DNA of 64,000 nucleotides, taken from contig JADGJC010000125.1 in NCBI GenBank assembly GCA_027596075.1, positions 45,931-109,930 on the forward strand, given 5' to 3'. Numbering within the stretch: the first letter of the stretch is position 1; each line of letters opens with the position of its first letter. The stretch comes from Rhizophlyctis rosea. Its lineage: Eukaryota > Chytridiomycota > Chytridiomycetes > Rhizophlyctidales > Rhizophlyctidaceae. The notes under the pieces are model-generated. The model was not told the DNA's origin, did no database searches, and was given only the letters and a program-made list of their open reading frames with translations. The position numbers were made by a program, and so were the translations under genes. Of the stretch, positions 12,480-28,059 are shown piece by piece.

Positions 12480-12551
12480 GGACTGATGGCTCAGTGGTAG
12501 AGCAATCGACTGCAGATCGATAGGTCCCCGGTTCAATCCCGGGTCAGTCCT
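12480..12551 (+). tRNA. tRNA-Cys (GCA), intronless
   Basis: A 72-nt cloverleaf. The acceptor stem GGACTGA (12480-12486) pairs with TCAGTCC (12544-12550), and the discriminator base is T as in tRNA-Cys. The D arm carries GGCTCAGTGGTAGAGC. The anticodon stem ATCGA/TCGAT encloses the loop CTGCAGA with anticodon GCA at 12512-12514. The T arm CCCCGGTTCAATCCCGGG includes box B. No intron. Confidence 0.97.
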
Positions 12552-12577
12552 TTCGAGCCTCTTCAAAGGGAACAAAC

Positions 12578-12582
12578 TTTTT
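12578..12582 (+). terminator. RNA polymerase III T-run terminator of tRNA-Cys
   Basis: A run of five T residues 27 nt downstream of the tRNA 3' end, the nearest oligo-T long enough to serve as a pol III terminator. Confidence 0.6.
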
Positions 12583-13013
12583 CTTTCACCTTCATTTGGG
12601 GTTATTTGCTGACTTTTGGTACCGAGTCAATCATAATGGGTTCTGATGGGTCCCTCAGTAGGGGAGCATTATTTGAGTAGTGTGGGAAATCTGTACAGTT
12701 CGAATGTGCTGACCCCTGCTCCCCATGAGATGCTGCAGCTGCATTGAGTGTGTAACACCTGGCCGGATGTCTTTCAACACCACGATCGTGCTGAACAAAT
12801 CTACTCAGAAGGACTCGTGGCATGACGTCCCTCGCAGATTATATTCACATCAGAACATCCTACCCGCTTTCAGCGGCTCAGCCAGAACGTCACCGCTTCG
12901 TCAACTGCCCTCCCCATCAGACTCCCGCTCACACGTCCATCAGAACATGATTTATTACAGTTATCTGTACACTAAACACAAGATATCAAACTGGAGCCTC
13001 CCCGCCCATGGAA
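12583..13013. other. Intergenic between tRNA-Cys and the 107-aa gene
   Basis: I see no gene here. The part next to 13014 should carry the 3' UTR and polyadenylation signals of the minus-strand gene that ends there. Confidence 0.5.
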
Positions 13014-13406
13014 TTACTTGTCCTTGACGAAGAACTCCTTCCCCGTTGCTGACTTGTACTGATTCCGTATGGCGTCGGAAATGGCTTCGTCCTTTGCTTG
13101 CTCAATTGCGGATTCGTTGTTCTGAAAGGAAAGCGTGCCACGTCAGCCAAAATTTGTTGTTCTAAAGTGTGTTTATACACAGTAATGTACCTGCGGTCCA
13201 GCGCCCATGAAGTGCTGCTGAACGAAATCTACACCTTTGTCAAGCATGTCTTCGTTTGCCTCGCCTTGAGCCCCGCCGCCCATGGCTCCGTTGATCTTGT
13301 CCATGAAACCTCCCCCGGGTTGGGGTTGCTGCTGCTGTTGTGGTTGTTGAGGGTTAACATTGCCGTTGTTGTTTTGGGAGCCGAGGAAGGAAGTAATCTT
13401 GTCCAT
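13014..13406 (-). CDS. Small conserved fungal protein (GVDFVQQH...NESA..QAKDEAISD type), 107 aa
   Basis: Two exons: 13191-13406 and 13014-13121, with a 69-nt intron (GTACAT...TTTCAG). The product begins MDKITSFLGSQNNNGN and has a Gln/Pro-rich stretch (PQQPQQQQQPQPGGG). It then shows the signature LDKGVDFVQQHFMGAGPQ joined exactly across the intron to NNESAIEQAKDEAISDAIRNQ and ending KSATGKEFFVKDK. From memory, this is a widespread short fungal protein of unknown function with the same order of motifs and a conserved C-terminal K[SN]ATG..F..KDK. Likely soluble and partly disordered. A TATA box lies upstream. Gene and splice structure look certain; biochemical role unknown. Confidence 0.88.
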
Positions 13407-13540
13407 TGTGTTTGATTGGTGTTGACTAATAGTGGGGAATGGATGGAGGTTTGTATTGGATCGTGGTTATGAGAGTTGGTGGGGATTTGCGTTTGTGGAT
13501 TATGTAGAATGCCTTCCGAAGAAAGGGCGATGCAGAGACC

Positions 13541-13548
13541 TATTTATA
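13541..13548 (-). promoter_or_regulatory. TATA box of the 107-aa gene
   Basis: Reads TATAAATA on the minus strand, 135 bp upstream of the start codon at 13406. Good match to the consensus and correctly oriented. Confidence 0.6.
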
Positions 13549-13642
13549 GATAACCATGCCAGCACCGGACAAGCTGTTTGATGCAGGTGCAAGCCACGAG
13601 CCACACCCGTTAACAAAGTTTTACCACTTTTACACACCAACA

Positions 13643-14176
13643 TCATGCCGTCCCCACCAGCTCCACCAACCGCAAGTTGTACAACGGCAACGTCTGCGGA
13701 GGCAGGATGAACACGTCAGGTTTAGGCCCATCGAAGTTGACGGACTTGATAGGGACGTGACGGATGACGTCTTGGTGGAGATTTGTGGCTGCCCTTGCAT
13801 TGCTCAATGATCCCATCATATCGGGATATTATGGCTAACGCGTGCCACCCCTGGCCACAGATGATCCCAGTCGGTCCGACTCGGCAACTGCTCGTCCTTG
13901 GTGTTGCATCCTTCGCCACAATCATATTTACGCTGTTCTGAAATGTTGACCACCAACTGTCCACCGACTTTGGCTTTACCACCTCCTGTCCACCTTTCAG
14001 CTTGACGGTACTTTACTCTCAATGTCTCACTTATCGTACAAATTGCATCTGTTGCCGGAGCCGACAAAATGGATGACTGTGGGCCACTTCCAGTCCGTGA
14101 AAGTTGGACATACTATTCAAGGTGCCTTGCATAAATGACTTACTGAATCGGTCTCCACGAGAAACGTACCAGACAT
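13643..14176 (-). CDS. Hypothetical 133-aa protein, three exons
   Basis: Exons 14144-14176, 13859-14076 and 13643-13793 join in phase with introns of 67 nt (GTAAGT...CCACAG) and 65 nt (GTGGCC...GCAAG). The total of 402 nt is a whole number of codons. The product starts MSGTFLVETDS. It continues with a beta-rich middle (TISETLRVKYRQAERW, GGQLVVNISEQRKYDC) and ends VKFDGPKP-like with IKSVNFDGPKPDVFILPP and LYNLRLVELVGTA. No signal peptide or membrane segment is apparent. I do not recognise the family. It sits head-to-tail upstream of the 107-aa gene and directly downstream of the NACHT relic, so a remnant of a larger gene cannot be excluded. The evidence is splice consistency and protein-like composition only. 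Confidence 0.55.
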
Positions 14177-14399
14177 TTCAATCAGAGGGCGGAGGGAGGA
14201 CGGATTGTGCCGAAGTGTAAAGGATCGAGAAAGGTAACACTGCGGATGACCCATATTGAATAGGAGTTTAAGAATATTGCCGCGGCTCTAGCAGAGTTTG
14301 CGGCATGCTTTCTTCATGTCTTCAAGGTGTCAACACATATCAATCTACCTCCACCACCGACTTACCGGTGACTAGTAAGCTGCAATAGGCCGTAAGCTA

Positions 14400-17300
14400 T
14401 CATAAGCCGGTCATTGAAGAGGTGAACGGCGACATGGCCTTGAGTTCAAGGAATGGATGCCAAACTACGAACCCTTGTGGACCTGCGTAGAGGTTGTGGA
14501 TGTTGGAGGTTTCAAACTTCACGGAATTTGCATTGATGTGAGAAGCCATTACTGACACCTCTTGATGCTTGGTGGGCAAATGGTATGAGGCTAGTATGTC
14601 GGTTGCAGTACAGACGTATCCCGGAAAAATTCCCACTTTTTGGTCAATGTCTACCAGGCTGAGTAGGAGAAGTGCTTGGGTGTAGGAGTTGGCTCGATCC
14701 GAGTGGCAGTGAGCTGGCATCCTCTTCACAGCTGTCAGATGTATGGGTACGCAGCTATCATGCCACGAATATGCTAACGTATTGCAACTCAAGGAGCTGA
14801 CTTTAAAATCGCATCATACTTCAGACTGTTCAGGTCAATTGCCGCTCATATTCCGTTTGTGTGATTGTAGACTAAGGGCTTACTTATCTTATTACGTACA
14901 TGGCTTTATGTAATGACTTGGAGTTCCCCTTCCACTTAAAATTCACCGCATATACTATTTCATTCTTTGACGAACAACCTTTCCGTCAACATGGAGAAAC
15001 ATGGCTACGATGTTGCCTACCAAAATCCCACAATCCAGACTGGTTGGCGGAATCCACTCGGCACTCTCCCCGTCTTCCACCTGCCACCTTCAACTGCTAC
15101 ACGCAACCAATCATCCCCTATCCTCTCAAGACGATGATATCCCCTCATCAGATCATCATCAACTGTATCGTCCAATACATACGTTTCCCCCTTGCCATTC
15201 ATCTGTCTCAATGTCCAACCTCTGCACCCCCTCCCGAACATTGTGGACTATTGCCATGTTTTCGTCAAGGTGATGTTCATCTTCACCTTGACGATTTCTC
15301 CCCCGACCCCACGACCACATCATAATCTATCCTCTTCAGCTTACTCCCCATGACACGTCTATTCCGCTACGTGTTGATTAGATGCTCCGCCTTCACATCC
15401 CACACATCCAATCCATTCCCTGTGTCTTCTGTGGTGTCGTGGCTGAGGAAGAGCCAGGATATTCCGTACTACCAACGACTAGCAATGGTGGTGCTGATTG
15501 ACGTCCCACCTTGATCACCATTCGAGCTCGTTGTCACCATCCTCGAAGCATCTGCAGTCAAAGCTACTGAATCAATTCGACAACCGTGCCGGCTCCTCGG
15601 TAATTGATCACAACTCCGCGAAGTGACTCGCACACATCCACCAGATTTATCCTGACATCAAACTCGCAACAGCACTTCCTCACTTTCAGTAGAGCAGACC
15701 GTAACTGTTTGCCCGTCACTCACTGATGCAATCCAGGCAAGAGTACTTCCATCCTGACTCAATGCCATCAGAACGCCCAAAACTTCCTCATCTAAACTCA
15801 TTTGACGAGATGGTTGCCCACTTCCATATGACAACGTTGAAATTTTCCAACATCGTCACAGCAGTTCCGGCCTTTGCCCCAACCTACCATGTTCCGCGCT
15901 AATATTGTGCGATCAATAAATTCCGCCAAGTACCGGTCCGAGCATTTGCTCAGAGCCAGCCTTCGAATGTCCGAGACGAATCTCCCACGCGAAGACTCCA
16001 TTGTGACAAGACAATCCGACCACTGCGTCTCAAAGCCCCACATGACTACCGGCATTGAAGAGAGATTGCCACCCATTGTGCATAGGGCTCCGGCCCACTC
16101 TTGTGATTGTGGGTAATACGTCCCGTTCAATGCGGTCTCTTGTTGGTGTGAAGGGCAGCGCTGATAGGTACAAGTGGGGTGCCCTTTCTGTCTTACTAGG
16201 ATGTGGAACTCTCCAATGGAGCAAATTCATCAAGTCTGCAACCAAATCCTGCTAAACAAAACCACAACATGCGCATTAGCAAAACCTCAGCACAAGGGCA
16301 TCAATTTTTGGTTCCAGTGCCGTAATGTTTTTGGTTAAAATCGACACTTTATATACCTGATCAGGGGATCTCAATCTGAGGTGACTTGCGTCCAAACCAC
16401 CAAGCGTATTATGCCCGTTATCCGTGCTGGCAATTTGTTTTCTATCATTCTGTTGTTTTCCGCGCCACCACCGAAGGAGTTCAGGAACTGAGCTATTCAA
16501 TACTGATGACACGTCGCGCAAGGCCAGAACTTGATCCAACAAAGCAGCTTCGTTTGAAAGAGTTCGGAAATCAACTTCGTAATCAGCTGATCAGGAGTAT
16601 GCGGCAAACTTTGCGTCAAGTGGAGGACGTGAGATGCCCAGTGCTTGCAGGCATACTGAATGCTTCCCGCCATATACTGAGAATATGCCCGCTTCAATAT
16701 TTTGGTCGGCATTGAGGAGCTGCGGGTCGAGCCGGCAGATGTTCGGTTCAAAGGCGTTACCACTCAATATCCGTTCCAGACACCAAATAGCAGCCTGCTG
16801 ATGGGAATCGGAAAGGGTGACGTAGACTGGGTTTGCACGTTTCCGATCGCTAAGGACGTAATCCCCTACTGATTTGTGCAGAAGCCGCACTTTGTCATTG
16901 TCCAGCACAAACCTGCACTGGTGACTTGACAGAATCAATACCCACACCCGTGAGGTCCGCCATCGTCTTCAAAGAAGTTAGTTCTTGAAGCATGAACACC
17001 GTTTGCATGAACGGCGGCAATGAAATTCCGGTGTGGGCAGAAAGGGCGGCCTTGGAGACCCTGTCATAATGTTCCTCCGTGTCAACTAGAAGGGTAGCAA
17101 TCAAGGTTCGAGAATCATTTGATGTGCTTGCCCCATCCACCTGTAAGCAAGAGCAAGAGCCGTCAGTATAATGATTGATGGAGAAAGCAACAATGCATAG
17201 GAGTTGAAGATGTCTCTCACCATATCCAATGCAAGTTTGGTCCATACGAACAGCCCACCCAACGTCTGGGTCAATTTACAAGCTAATTGGACACAAATCT

Positions 17301-18009
17301 GACACCTATCTCCTGTAAGAAAATTGGTTCATCCAAGACGGTGTGCGAGCGTTAACGTCAATATCTGCCAAATTTCTGTGCTGGGAGCTATGATTGGTTG
17401 GCAGCATACTAGATTGGCAAATGCAGTGACAATGTCATGTTGGGACGACTGGTGAGGTAGAGCTTCGGTTCGATGCAAGTCAGAAAACTTGTTGCTAATA
17501 AGATAAAGCATCTCTGCACGACCGTAGACTGTACCTTTTGAATGGAGCCTTTTGAGTAAGTGTTGACATTGTTTGAACAAAGCTGGACATTATGCTCACC
17601 ATCCATGGCATCGAGTGTAAAGTGTGTAAGTATGAAGTTCCCAATGAAGGCTTCAGTCTCCTCTATAGGCTTCTTCATCAAACTCAAAAATCTTTCTTCC
17701 ATCGTTCCTTCCAATGTTGATTCCTTCACCATCAGCTTCAACCGCTTTCAAGAAAAAGCTACCGAATCGAACAACGTGGCCGCATCAATTCGTCTTTTGA
17801 TCATCATGTTTGCAGAAGAATGAAGCGCTAAGACAATCGTCTCTCCGGAGTTGTTGAGCTACGAAGGCTGACATGACCCTCTTGCCTGTGCCACCCACGC
17901 CTTGCAGCCATCGAATCGAAGTATGCGTCCAATCGCACACGATCTCAAAGTCAGCAACGAATTCCATCAACAAGCTCTTGGCTGAGAGGCGTCCCGTACC
18001 CTTCCACAT
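14400..18009 (-). pseudogene. Degenerate NACHT/STAND NTPase (fungal NLR-like) gene
   Basis: Minus-strand fragments follow the order of a fungal STAND protein. At 17850-17960 SIRWLQGVGGTGKRVMSAF is a P-loop, though the residue after GK is Arg instead of Ser/Thr. Next come SASFFCKHDDQKTN, then KLYLTSRPNMTLSLHLP (about 17455, the TSRP sensor region). KGTVYGRAEMLYLISNKFSDL follows (about 17470-17550), then FMQTVFMLQELTSLKTMADLTGV (16930-17030) and LLHKSVGDYVLSD (16845-16890), the segment that usually joins NACHT to repeats. SIQYACKHWASHVLHL lies at about 16620-16670. The frame is broken: one extra base after DQKTN shifts into DAATLFDSVAF, which is followed by an in-frame TGA (about 17753). Further fragments to 14400 (for example FVSDIRRLALSKCSDR at about 15960) may be the former repeat domain. 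Some breaks could be unrecognised introns, but the TGA and the shift cannot. Confidence 0.65.
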
Positions 18010-19301
18010 TCACTGGGTCATGCCAGTCAGGTAACAGTCATCATTGATGAGAAATCACGCCTTCCACTGTGAAGGAAATTGGAACGGCTACTTCGAGCTC
18101 GAGCTGTAGTCGCAATATGACCACATCATTCTTGTTTGCAGCCACCTAGTAGCTGGTGAAGATGGATTTCAGGACCCATTCGTTGAAGCATCTGCCAAAC
18201 TGACACTCCTTCACCCACCCGACGAAGATGTCATGCTTTTGGTGCTCAACCCTGCACTTCGGTGTTGGGAATTTTCGGTTGTCATCCATCAGGGTCCAAG
18301 TACGACTCAGTGGTATTCTTCTGCACTGATGCAGACGATAGTTTCTAAAGTACATTATTGCGCGCGCTTTCAGCGTCCTGAATGTGCTCCTCCGCATAGA
18401 ATGTAAGCGGATGCTGCAATATGCTTTTATGGGAACCAGTCATACCCGAGTTGCAAAGCTTCATTGAAACGTGGCTATTTGTTAGCGCAGAGCGCGGATG
18501 CCGAGGGAATTGGAGCCGGGAGAGAAAAGGGTGCATGATGGGTCTGATGAGAAAAGGATGCATGGTGGCCCCACCACCCTAAATCAATGAATGACAAGCG
18601 ACTCCGAGCTTGAGTTGAGTACGTTCTATAATTTTGGATGGTGGACCAAACCGTTACAATGGACCTGGATTAGATGATTGCATCATGAGGAGGAATATCA
18701 AAAAACAACTGACCTCATTTTTAAGGACCCTGACGCGCACCATCCAGTTGTGGCAAGAGGCATTAGAACGGCTTTATAAACGGGCTTCCCATTATGGACC
18801 AAAACACACTTGAATCCTTCAGCATATATCGCGGCAAGAGATCCAGCGGCGCTCCATCAATTTCAAGCCCAAACTTCAAAAGACCCTCACACTAGGAGGG
18901 GAACCATCAACATGGTGATCGAGGAAGCCCCACCACACTGTGCCACCAGCTTCCCTCCAAAACCCTCCCAAGAACGAAGAGAAAACTGAGCATCAGTCCA
19001 CATCGAAAAAGAAATAGAGAGATGTATACACATGAATCCATATATTCGCCTCCACATCCCACAATCACATAGTGCAAAATCAACAATCACCATCTCTAAA
19101 AAAGCACAGAAGAAAAGAAGAAAACAAACAAAATAACACAAAGAAAGAAAAAGAAAGCAAGTAAAAACACATATTTCCCCCTCATTCCCCAAACCGCAGT
19201 TGAAACTATGTATAAAGCCTTTGCTTCCCAACCCAAATGTAACATGTTTCCCTTCCCTTATGACGCGTTGAGGCGCCGGCTTGTAAAAGGTAATGAGAGG
19301 T
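18010..19301. other. Intergenic between the STAND relic and USP7
   Basis: No supported gene. Short minus-strand open frames at 18146-18563 might be the 5' remains of the STAND pseudogene, but show no recognisable motif. The A-rich plus strand at 19080-19170 lies just downstream of the USP7 stop codon and may carry its polyadenylation signals. Confidence 0.4.
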
Positions 19302-24190
<4,889 letters not shown>

Positions 24191-25605
24191 ATCGACAGGA
24201 GGACCGACGTCCGTCGTTGGTTGTAACTGTGTGCGATGAAAAGACGTGCCAGAGTCAGTCACAAGCTTGGACTACCTTTTCACCCGAAATAAGGCCGGCA
24301 ACTGATTCCCACGCCCCATCTCTTCCCCTTTCCCAGGTTCCAACCAACACACGATGCTTACTGCCATAACGAAAACAACGGAGTAACGGGATGCGGAAAG
24401 GGATTATAACAACAGAAATAATGCCTATGATTGAGTCAAACGGATATTGGCGAGAGTAGGTTAAAAATTAGCTTCACTAGAAGGACTCATACAGCTATAA
24501 CCAACCACCCACAAGCGCGATGACGGCCCAGTCGTAATGCAGGATCTCGATAAGGTGCACGCTAACTGTGAATCGCAGGGATGTCAGCACTTGTGTAATA
24601 GGCCACGGATACCCACGGGCCACGGTGAGAGCGTGGGAAAGTGGATAGGTGCCGCTGCTTGCCCTCACCTGTTTATGTTTATCCACCACCACGCACCACC
24701 TGCCAGTTTAGTAATACCCGAGCAAGCGAGCACAGCCGATGAGGTTGTTAAGTGGAGTGATATCAGCCCACTGGGCACCGAACAAATACAAGTCGTGCTA
24801 TGGGTTATGGTGAAGGTGGAAGCAAGGATTGTGGGTGAGACCGTCAATGAGAAAGGGGGTGTTGGGTGTAGACCAAGTTTACCGAGCGGACACCACACCA
24901 TTGCGACCTTGCCCATGCCCCTCTGTCCTCACTGTCATGGCTTGCCCACCCTCCTCTTGGCTTGTGGGCCCACAACCCATGTCACTGCTGTCACTGGCCA
25001 GTAGTGGTGGTAGTTGCATTGGCGCGGCTGGGGGCGAGAGCGGAGCCTTATTAACCATGAAGGAGACACCACGTGGTATGATTTACAGTGTGTGTGTCAG
25101 CATGACTGACTGCCACCCACAATTCAATGTACAATCCACACTACAATGGACCACGTGTTTGATGATTCCAACCACTTTCTGTCTCTCCCCATCCGCCCAA
25201 CACTCTGCCATCACATCACCTCCTCCCACCTGGCTACACCCAGTTTGGAAACACTCTTGGTAGAACTCTCACTTATAGGTTGAACTTGCAGCAAAAGAGC
25301 ATCGGCATCCCATTCAAGATCAACTCACAGTACGTAGTAACAGGCAAAGTACTTCCGTCGCACAACACTGACTCGGCTACTCCCATTCGCGCAGGTCACT
25401 CACGGCTCACTTTCACTACTTCTCACCTCTCAGTCCTTTCCCTAAACTCTACACCGTCCCATTACACCCCATCCTGATCTCTTGTCTCGAAGCCGCATAG
25501 CTTGAGACAAAAAAGGTGAGGCACAAAAGTCTTGAGGGCGCAACCGCCTTTCAACTGAGATCGGCCCTGCCAACACAACTGACCGACAACTACTATATCA
25601 TCGTT
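24191..25605. other. Divergent promoter region between USP7 and eIF4E
   Basis: The two genes are transcribed away from this 1.4-kb stretch, so it must hold both promoters. No TATA box or RNA gene could be assigned. A pyrimidine-rich stretch with CTCTC motifs at 25400-25480 fits a plus-strand promoter or 5' UTR. Confidence 0.5.
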
Positions 25606-26967
25606 ATGCCCAGATCTACAACCCCTCCTATAGCTTCATATTTACAAATGGCTTCCACAATCGCAAACGGTGTATGGTAAGCAAGTCGGCGAATGTCCAT
25701 TGGACCACCGTTATATTTAGGAGGTCCAGTCATGATTGAGTTTGCGCTCTTGTGGGAGTGTTGTGCCGCAGTGGACCTTTTCCAGCTGGCGGGTGACCTG
25801 CAGGGTCAGGACATATGCTGGAAACGCTTTTGAAGTGGAGCCTTCCTACGTATCGTTGCACACATTAGGAGGGAGCTTGGACAACGTTTACTTTCTGTGA
25901 CCGAAAGCTAACGCTCCTGTTCACAGGGGATCCCCAGCACGGACACGCACACCATTATCCCTCGATATGAACGATACCGGAGAGAAAAAAAAAGATGGGG
26001 GAGGCGGTGTGGGCGCGCTGGCGGCGGCACCTGGTAGTGGGTTGGCGGCAGGGGCAACATCAGTCGATGCCGTTGCACCGTCTGACAAAGGTCCTCACAA
26101 GCTGCGATTTGCATGGGTCTTTTGGTAGGTGAATGAAGGTGACACTGGGAGGCTTGTGGTTGGTGGGCTGTGAAGTACCTTGTGGGAATTGTAAATGGAG
26201 AGACTTTGGATCATTTGAGATATTCCTGCTGGACGTTGAACTGACTCTGTATGGCATTCAACGCAGGTTCATGCACCGCGAACCAGGATCGAAGATCCAA
26301 GATTACAACAACAGCATCAAAAAATTGGGCACATTCAGCACGGTGGAGGAGTTTTGGGGGGTGTACAGTCGGGTTCGGAGGCCGATGGACCTGCCGAACA
26401 TTTCGGACTACCACCTATTCAAGAGTGGGACGAGACCGATCTGGGAGGACAATCTCAACGGGGGGAAGTGGATTGTTCGGTTGAAGAAGGGGTTGGCGAG
26501 TCGTTATTGGGAGAGTCTGGTGAGTTTACGGAAACGGCTTGTATAGGATGTCATTTTTAGATGTGGAAAGCCATGCAAGATCGCTTTACTCATCAGGAAC
26601 CTTCACAATCCATGATTTACGTCCATTAGGTGATGGCGATTATTGGAGACCAATTTGATGTGGGAGGGGAGATTTGTGGGGCGGTGATTTCGATACGGCA
26701 CAGCGAAGATATTCTGTCACTATGGAACCAGTCGGCGGATGATGGGCGGGTGAATCTGCGCATACGGTGGGTTGAAGATGTTGTTATCGCGCATCTTAGT
26801 GAGCAGATATGAAGTGAAGGCATCAATGTTGACATATGTATGCTCATTTCAGAGACACGATGAAACGGGTGCTCAACCTCCCACCCAACTGCATTATGGA
26901 ATACAAGGCGCATAAGAGCAGTGTAGCGGACAATTCTAGTTTTAGGAACACGGAAATGTTCCGGTGA
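25606..26967 (+). CDS. eIF4E family cap-binding protein, class II (4EHP/eIF4E2-like), 255 aa
   Basis: Binds the mRNA 5' cap. Exons 25606-25671, 25928-26124, 26267-26519, 26630-26766 and 26853-26967 join in phase (768 nt). The N-terminal tail (MPRSTTPPIASYLQMASTIA, then a Lys run and a Gly/Ala-rich stretch) precedes the core. The core reads KLRFAWVFWFMHR, then YNNSIKKLGTFSTVEEFWGV, LFKSGTRPIWEDN (cap-stacking Trp and Glu), GGKWIVRLKKGLASRYWESL, GEICGAVISIRHSEDILSLWN and RDTMKRVLNLPPNCIMEYKAH. The order and wording follow 4EHP (FWYSRR, IGTFASVEQFW, PMWEDD, RKGLASRCWENL, GAVVSVR) more closely than canonical eIF4E1. Class II members usually repress or specialise translation; whether this is the only eIF4E in the genome is unknown. 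The donor of intron 1 (GTATGG) was chosen because the stronger GTAAGC five bases later breaks the frame. Confidence 0.92.
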
Positions 26968-28059
26968 AGGGGTGAGGCGGAGGAGTGTGTGAGTGAGGCG
27001 GGATGTGTGTTGATTGTGTTTACATAGTTGGGGAATTTCTGTTACTTGTACATCTTCTCCTTTCCTTTAAACGAGGTTTTGGCCTGTGTGTGTGCATTTT
27101 TGCGAGCAAGAACAAGGTTCAGTTGGGTTCGTTCGTGGTCATTTGATGGGTGCTGATGACGATGTGTCTGCCCTCATTGGAAGTCATTGGCATGCCATGT
27201 GTCCACCGTGTCCCTACTCACACCGCTACGTGGCCTCTTTACTTAGGCCGCCTCGTTGCAGACTCAGTATATAATAATGCTGGTTGTGAGCGGCCCACTA
27301 GGATGTGCAATGCCAGCACCTAGTGACCCAGCTTCATAGCACCTCCATTGTGAGTGGCTTAGTGCAAGCGGTCAATTTGATCCAAGTGATCCAATGCCTG
27401 GCGCGTCAATGAAGTCGAGTCTCAGTCTCCCACTTCGGAGCCCGTCAACCAACCCTCTTGCCTTCAACATCTACTCACACAATTATCTATTGTTCCATCT
27501 GCACTGCCAAATTGAGGTGTATGTCCCCCCGCATATATAGAGACCGCTAGTGCTACATACACGGTGGGAAAGGTATACTACACATACATACATACCATAG
27601 TTGGAGGCAGGCACGATTGTGGTCAGGCCTCGCAAGCTTGGGCCGCTCGAATAACGCGCTGCAAGTCAGTGCACTAGCCTCGTGACCTGTATCCACATAT
27701 ACATGCGAATATACTTTCGACACCAAAGGTATGTAGGCTGTCTCAGTGCCATATATGCTGTACGTGTTCTGCGCGTGTCAGCTTGCAACATAGCCAAATA
27801 CAAGAAGGCAATTGGAGCGCTGGCCGGGTGATTTTAGCTTGTGGAACTGGGACCAACGTTCGGCAAACTAAACACCCACAGTAAATCCTAAATTTCACTC
27901 ACGTCACAATTTTCATGACACCCGTAGACCACCTACTTCCCTTTCAACTCCAAACTCGAAAAGTGTCGAAGCACTTGCGTTTTCCAGAGAATTTAAAGCC
28001 AAATCGAACACCGCGTCGCAACACCATCATATATCTGTATTGTGCAACATTTCTGATCA
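26968..28059. other. Intergenic upstream of the 5-phosphatase gene
   Basis: No coding sequence supported. A TATATATAG-like element lies at about 27533-27541, 520 bp upstream of the next start codon, and could be a core promoter. Confidence 0.4.

Noticed and set aside
25677..25927. Donor GTAAGC at 25677 for eIF4E intron 1
   Set aside because: It is the stronger consensus but leaves exon 2 out of frame with the conserved eIF4E core; GTATGG at 25672 keeps the frame.
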